From positions 34,224-73,469 of the forward strand of contig NW_003105123.1 of NCBI RefSeq assembly GCF_000003605.2: 39,246 bases of DNA, given 5' to 3'. The translations under genes and the position numbers were made by a program. The notes under the pieces were generated by a model. The model did not search any database, had not been told where the DNA came from, and saw nothing but the letters and a program-made list of their open reading frames with translations. Positions 24,101-30,100 of this stretch are shown piece by piece. How positions within the stretch are numbered: the first letter of the stretch is position 1; every line of letters begins with the position of its first letter. Source of the stretch: Saccoglossus kowalevskii (lineage: Eukaryota; Hemichordata; Enteropneusta; Harrimaniidae).

Positions 24101-27100
24101 GAAACATGTCAGTTCAAAAAAAGGGGTCACTCAATCCCCAAATTTTTACTGCAAAAATAAAAGGAAAAAAACCATCACAGGACCAGACAAAAAAATCTGA
24201 CACATGCAAACACAGTATGTATTGTTTTGTAAAAACAACCAACTAGTATATCTTCAATATAGTTTTAAAATATGTGGCTCTAATATAGATATAAACTCAC
24301 CGTCCCTCTGTTAATTCTTTGCTAAGTGTTTTTTTATTTTGTGTTGATTTTCTTCTCAACACAAATTTTTTTGGTGCTGAATCATCATGGCTGGTAGACA
24401 ATTGGACCTTGTTTTCTTTCACCTTGTCTTTCTCTTCATCTGAACTACTAGTTGTATCTTCTAAATCTTCCTACAAATTCATACACAACCAAATATAAAT
24501 ACAGCAAATAACACCGAATAAACAGCAAGGTAAAGACTATGTCTAATTATAGTAAATACGTACTGCGTGCGTGACTCGAACCGGCGCTCGCGTACGGCAC
24601 CTAATCGCCTAGCTTCACGCCACTACACGTCTTCCCCTCGGCCACCGGGCATCCCCAAAAAAGAATGCTTAATAACCGAGCTTATTACGTGCAGAGAACA
24701 TGAAACCCGTCCACGCGATACGCGCCACACAGCATGGCCAGAATGCGGCAAAGGCCTTCAGATCTGGCTGTAGTAGGATGGTGAAAGTAATGGTACAGCA
24801 TTTTAANNNNNNNNNNNNNNNNNNNNNNNNNNNNNNNNNNNNNNNNNNNNNNNNNNNNNNNNNNNNNNNNNNNNNNNNNNNNNNNNNNNNNNNNNNNNNN
24901 NNNNNNNNNNNNNNNNNNNNNNNNNNNNNNNNNNNNNNNNNNNNNNNNNNNNNNNNNNNNNNNNNNNNNNNNNNNNNNNNNNNNNNNNNNNNNNNNNNNN
25001 NNNNNNNNNNNNNNNNNNNNNNNNNNNNNNNNNNNNNNNNNNNNNNNNNNNNNNNNNNNNNNNNNNNNNNNNNNNNNNNNNNNNNNNNNNNNNNNNNNNN
25101 NNNNNNNNNNNNNNNNNNNNNNNNNNNNNNNNNNNNNNNNNNNNNNNNNNNNNNNNNNNNNNNNNNNNNNNNNNNNNNNNNNNNNNNNNNNNNNNNNNNN
25201 NNNNNNNNNNNNNNNNNNNNNNNNNNNNNNNNNNNNNNNNNNNNNNNNNNNNNNNNNNNNNNNNNNNNNNNNNNNNNNNNNNNNNNNNNNNNNNNNNNNN
25301 NNNNNNNNNNNNNNNNNNNNNNNNNNNNNNNNNNNNNNNNNNNNNCTTCCTATGTCGACAGCAACTATGAGTTTCAAATATAAATACACATGATCATAAA
25401 CATTTTCTGGAAACTCATGCCTGTATAACAAAGTTTTGAGAGATCTGTACTTTAGCTATAGATAATGTGATAAATAATAACATGTCAACCAAATACAATT
25501 TGTCACAGAGCTTTAATTTAAAACTGTTATTTTAATATTAAATTTTTACTAGCAATTTACAACTTTTTTTTAATTTAAAAGTAGGTGAAATAAGGTGTGT
25601 AAACAGTATTTTTATTATTTCCGTTGTTAGTAATTTATTAAAACTACCTTGCTAGTTTGAATTAATTGACATTTTATTTCCTATATATAATCTGCAAAAT
25701 TATATAGGCTTTTAATTAGGAGTATTATATTAAAGTGGCAAATTATACTTTTTCTGAAAGTCACCTGACATTATTTTTAACATTAAAAATCAGTGACACA
25801 ATATTAAGGCATTTCAATACCACAACAAGCAGCTTGTCGGCTGTTTTCAACAAGAAGTCGAAAATATCATTTTTCACCAAAATTAACAAAAATATTCATT
25901 AAAATTAGAAAATTAAAGATATCATCATGAAATGAACAAATTTGAGAGAGGCCCACATGTAGTACCTATATATGTAATATCAAAGCAATCGGACTTGCAG
26001 TTTTTAACAAGAAGTCAAAAATATCACTTTTCACCAAAAATTACAAAAATATTTTTCAAAATTAGAGAATTGAAAATATCATCATGAAATGAACAAATCT
26101 GAGAGAGGTCTACATGTAGTACCTATATGTATAATATCAAAGCAATCGGACTTGCAGTTTTTAACAAGAAGTCGAAAGTATCTCTTTTTACCAAAAATAT
26201 TCACCAAAAAAAAAGAGAGAATTTGAGATTTTGTCATGAAATCAAATTCAAGAAAGAACAATCCAAGGTACTTGCATATCGTCAACGACGACAGACAATC
26301 AATAATATAAAGCGGAGCTAAAAAGTATTCTGAAAATGTTACAATGTTTGAGTGACATGTAATAAAACTAAAATAGACATTTTCCTATCCGCATTCCCAA
26401 ATAAATTAGATCTGTTCAATTTGTGAAATATATCAATTCATTGTGACACAAAAACAGAGAGCTGAATCTAACATAAGCATTGTGTCTCTTATCACAGCAC
26501 AGTTCATGCGTACATTGAAAACTAAATCATACTGAGTACAATTGAATCTTATCTTTCAAAGCCACATAAAAAGCACAAAAAGTCTTTCTCAAATTCCAAA
26601 TTCTCTCACAAGTCTCCATTTCAAATTTCTGGGTTCAGTAGAGGTGCCAGTCTCACAGTTACACATCACTAGACATAGACACTGCCAGCTATTGATATCC
26701 ATAAAGCATGCAAGGAAAACACAAACCAACTGACAATATATCTTGCCTATGGTCCATGATCAGTTATAAAACCAATGAGACATGGGGGAGGGGTTGTATT
26801 TAGCAAGCTTAAAGTGCCTGTGAACACCAACACATTTCCCGTTTTTGATTTGTTTTCCACTGAAATAGACAGTTATTGATTTTTTTGCTAAAAATTATTA
26901 CATGTACTTGTATCAAAGTAAATTTGAGATATTTCCCGTGTTGTAACCATGCCCACCTATCTTGAAACAGGCGACTGTTTCCAGCTTTATGACTAGTTGA
27001 AGTAAAAGTACACCACTAAACGCTAAAATATGAGAGGAAGTCATACTTTTGCACTATACTTTTATAATACTGCATCATTTAACGGTACTTAATATTTTTT

Positions 27101-30100
27101 GAAACATACTTTTGGCGGATTCAGAAATACATATAGTAAAAGTGTGAGAATTTACAATCGGAAAGTGTGACATCAGTGGACGAAAGATGTAAAATCAATG
27201 AGAACAAGTTGGGATGGACATTCTCCATATACCATCATACCGAATATTCTTTCATCATTCATAAAAGAACAGCTTGGATTTAAAGACAAGTGCAAAAAAT
27301 TAAACCAGGTACAGCACTGACACTTTTTAAAGAACCAGATTCCGTACCAGCCCATGTTCACCGCGTTGGTTTTCAGAAGAGCGAGAAACGTAAGTCAGTG
27401 TTTCAAATGTTTTGGGAATATGAATAATATTTTGTGTTGAGTAAGAGGTAGCAATGACATAACACGAAAACCGAAGCGTCGGTCAAACAGGAAATTATGC
27501 AGCACTCATACTTTGTTGTCTAACAGTTTCTGAATTGTTTTGTGAATGGTGTTGAATAATACTTCTGTGATCTTTACTTGCAATTTGATCTTCGTAATGA
27601 CTGTGCTGTCAATATTTTGTAACCAAGTAATTTTTAATGTTATGTCGTAATTATGACAATCATGTTAACTCAAATCACACTGTGTTTTCGCTCTCAATTA
27701 TTTTTGTTATCCAATCAAATGCCACTCATGCCCTTGTCCTCATCAAGACCCAATGTGTCCATTTCAACAGGATGTCAATTCACTCGCACACGGCTATGAC
27801 TCATTATATCATTTTTTTTTACTATTTCTTTATTTCATTGATCGCTATAGTTCAATGTTCAGAATGTTAAAACATTTTTACTTTTTTTTTACTTAGATGA
27901 TTGATACCCAGTAACGTGACAAATAACTAGAAGACAAGACAGATATCAGGTCCAGACCAGCCACGCCAGAAGACATATACTCAATTATATATGATAAATT
28001 CGATAATATATGTATTTTATGGTTCACTCTTAATCAAGGAACAAGTACATGATTGGCAATTTAGTCAAAGACGAGAAAATTGAATAAGGAAATGTGCCAT
28101 ATGAACATTATTAGCAATGCACACTGACCAGCAAGTTCCACTGCATACGTCACCATGGGTATTTTAGTATACAAATGAGAAGCTAATGAGAGGCCTCATT
28201 TTAAAATACATAAAAATAAAAATGAGTTTGAAACCTATTTTTTTTACCTTGTGGTCGAAAGAGCTCTACTGTAATTGTTAACTGTGAGTTGGAAATGTAG
28301 TGATGATGATGATAAAATTTGACACCATAAAATAAACTGGTCATTGTATTATTACAAGTTGAACAAGCCATGCAATATGGCACAGTCCCTGTCAGTTACC
28401 AAATTTAAGATATATAGTTTTGTTTATAGTAATATAGCTAGAATATAACCATGTCAGGAATATGATTTTTTTAACATTAAAATGATTGACATTTGTATCT
28501 GATGGTCAAACAAGTACTTGTCCATATTGAGAGATATTGCTCTGGAACAGCATTCAAAATCAGCCATTTTGAATACATGTATATATATATAACATGATGT
28601 ATGATGAATATATAAAATTTGAATACAATCAGTCAAAGCATTTAAAAGATATGGCTCTAGAAGCCCAATCATTAAAACAAAATGGCCGCCAGTCTGCCAT
28701 TTTGAATCCAATCTGAAAAATAAAATGACATGCATCAGGAACCTGTAATGTCTAATGTACATGTATGTTATAAGTTTGAACGAAATCCATCCAGAAATGC
28801 CAGAAATGCTTGATATTTGATGATTTTTTTAGCACAACAATAGCCACCATTTGGCCACTTTGAAAAGGATCGTCAAACCAATATATCCGTATATTTATGA
28901 CATGATGTATAATGAATATTAAAAATTTGAACATAATCAGTCAAAACAAGTCAGACATATGGCACAAGAACCACATTCATTAAAACAAAATGGTCGCCAG
29001 TCGGCCATTTTGAATCTAATCTGAAAAACAAAATTATTTGCATCAAGGTCCCATAATGTCTAATGTATATACCAAGTTTGAACAAAATCCATCTGTCAAC
29101 AGTCGAGAAATGCTTGATTTTTATAATTTTTTTGCACAAAAATGGCCGCCATTCAGCCATCATGAATCAGAACGTAAAACAAAATGATGTGCATCAATGT
29201 CCTATAATGTCCAACGTATATACCAGGTTTGAACAAAATCCATCTGTAAACAGCCGGGCAAATGCTTGAGTTTGATGATTTTTAGCACAAAAATGGCCGC
29301 CATTCGGCCATCTTGAATCAGACCGTGGAACAAATTGATGTGCATATGTATAATATCATGTATGATGTATGTGTGAAGTTTGATTGTGATTAGTCCAGGC
29401 ACGCACAAACGCACGCACACACACACGCACACATAGAGGTCAAAACATAAGTCCCCGTTTTTGGACTGCGTCCGAACAGAGACTAATAAATTGAAATCAT
29501 AAAGTATGATATGGCCAGGCAGGACAAGATTTTTAAAACTCAAAATAGAATTTAGATCAAAAGAGAGCTATGCAATGTTGTAATCAGGGTATAATCTGAT
29601 AGACTGTGATCAGAAATGGCCCAGGCAGTTCACACAATGTGTACTGAGAAAGACTACCTTTCAACTGTTCCCCATGCAGCTGTGCTATAAATAGCAAGGT
29701 GATCTAGCTTATGGTTTGGGAGAAGAAGTCGCTTGAATATAAGTTGACAGACAGACAGACAGACGATGACAGGTCCAGTCAACCCATGAGCTCTGCTCAG
29801 TCATCTTTAATGACAGCGGAGCTAAAAATAATAATATTGCTGTACCAATAAATGATATTGGGTCAGAAAAATAACAGGCATTTCACAGGCACTTTATTAC
29901 TCAGCAACAATAACAGATACTATTTTAGGCCAATCTTTCTTTCCAAATTAATGCCGTGAATAAATACAACAAAAATAAACTCTAAATAATAAAAAGATGA
30001 ACTGGGCAAGTACATTTTGACACAAGTATTTCCTGAAAGAGATTTTGGTTAGCTAGTTTTTGTATTATGAACTTTAAATAGATGTAGAAATATTAAAAAA

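Noticed and set aside
24561-24650. Functional tRNA gene
   Set aside because: A and B boxes are present, but the acceptor and T stems do not pair, so it is a relic or SINE head.
24685-25431. Long frames of 227-248 codons on both strands
   Set aside because: They are open only because the N gap is read as undefined residues.
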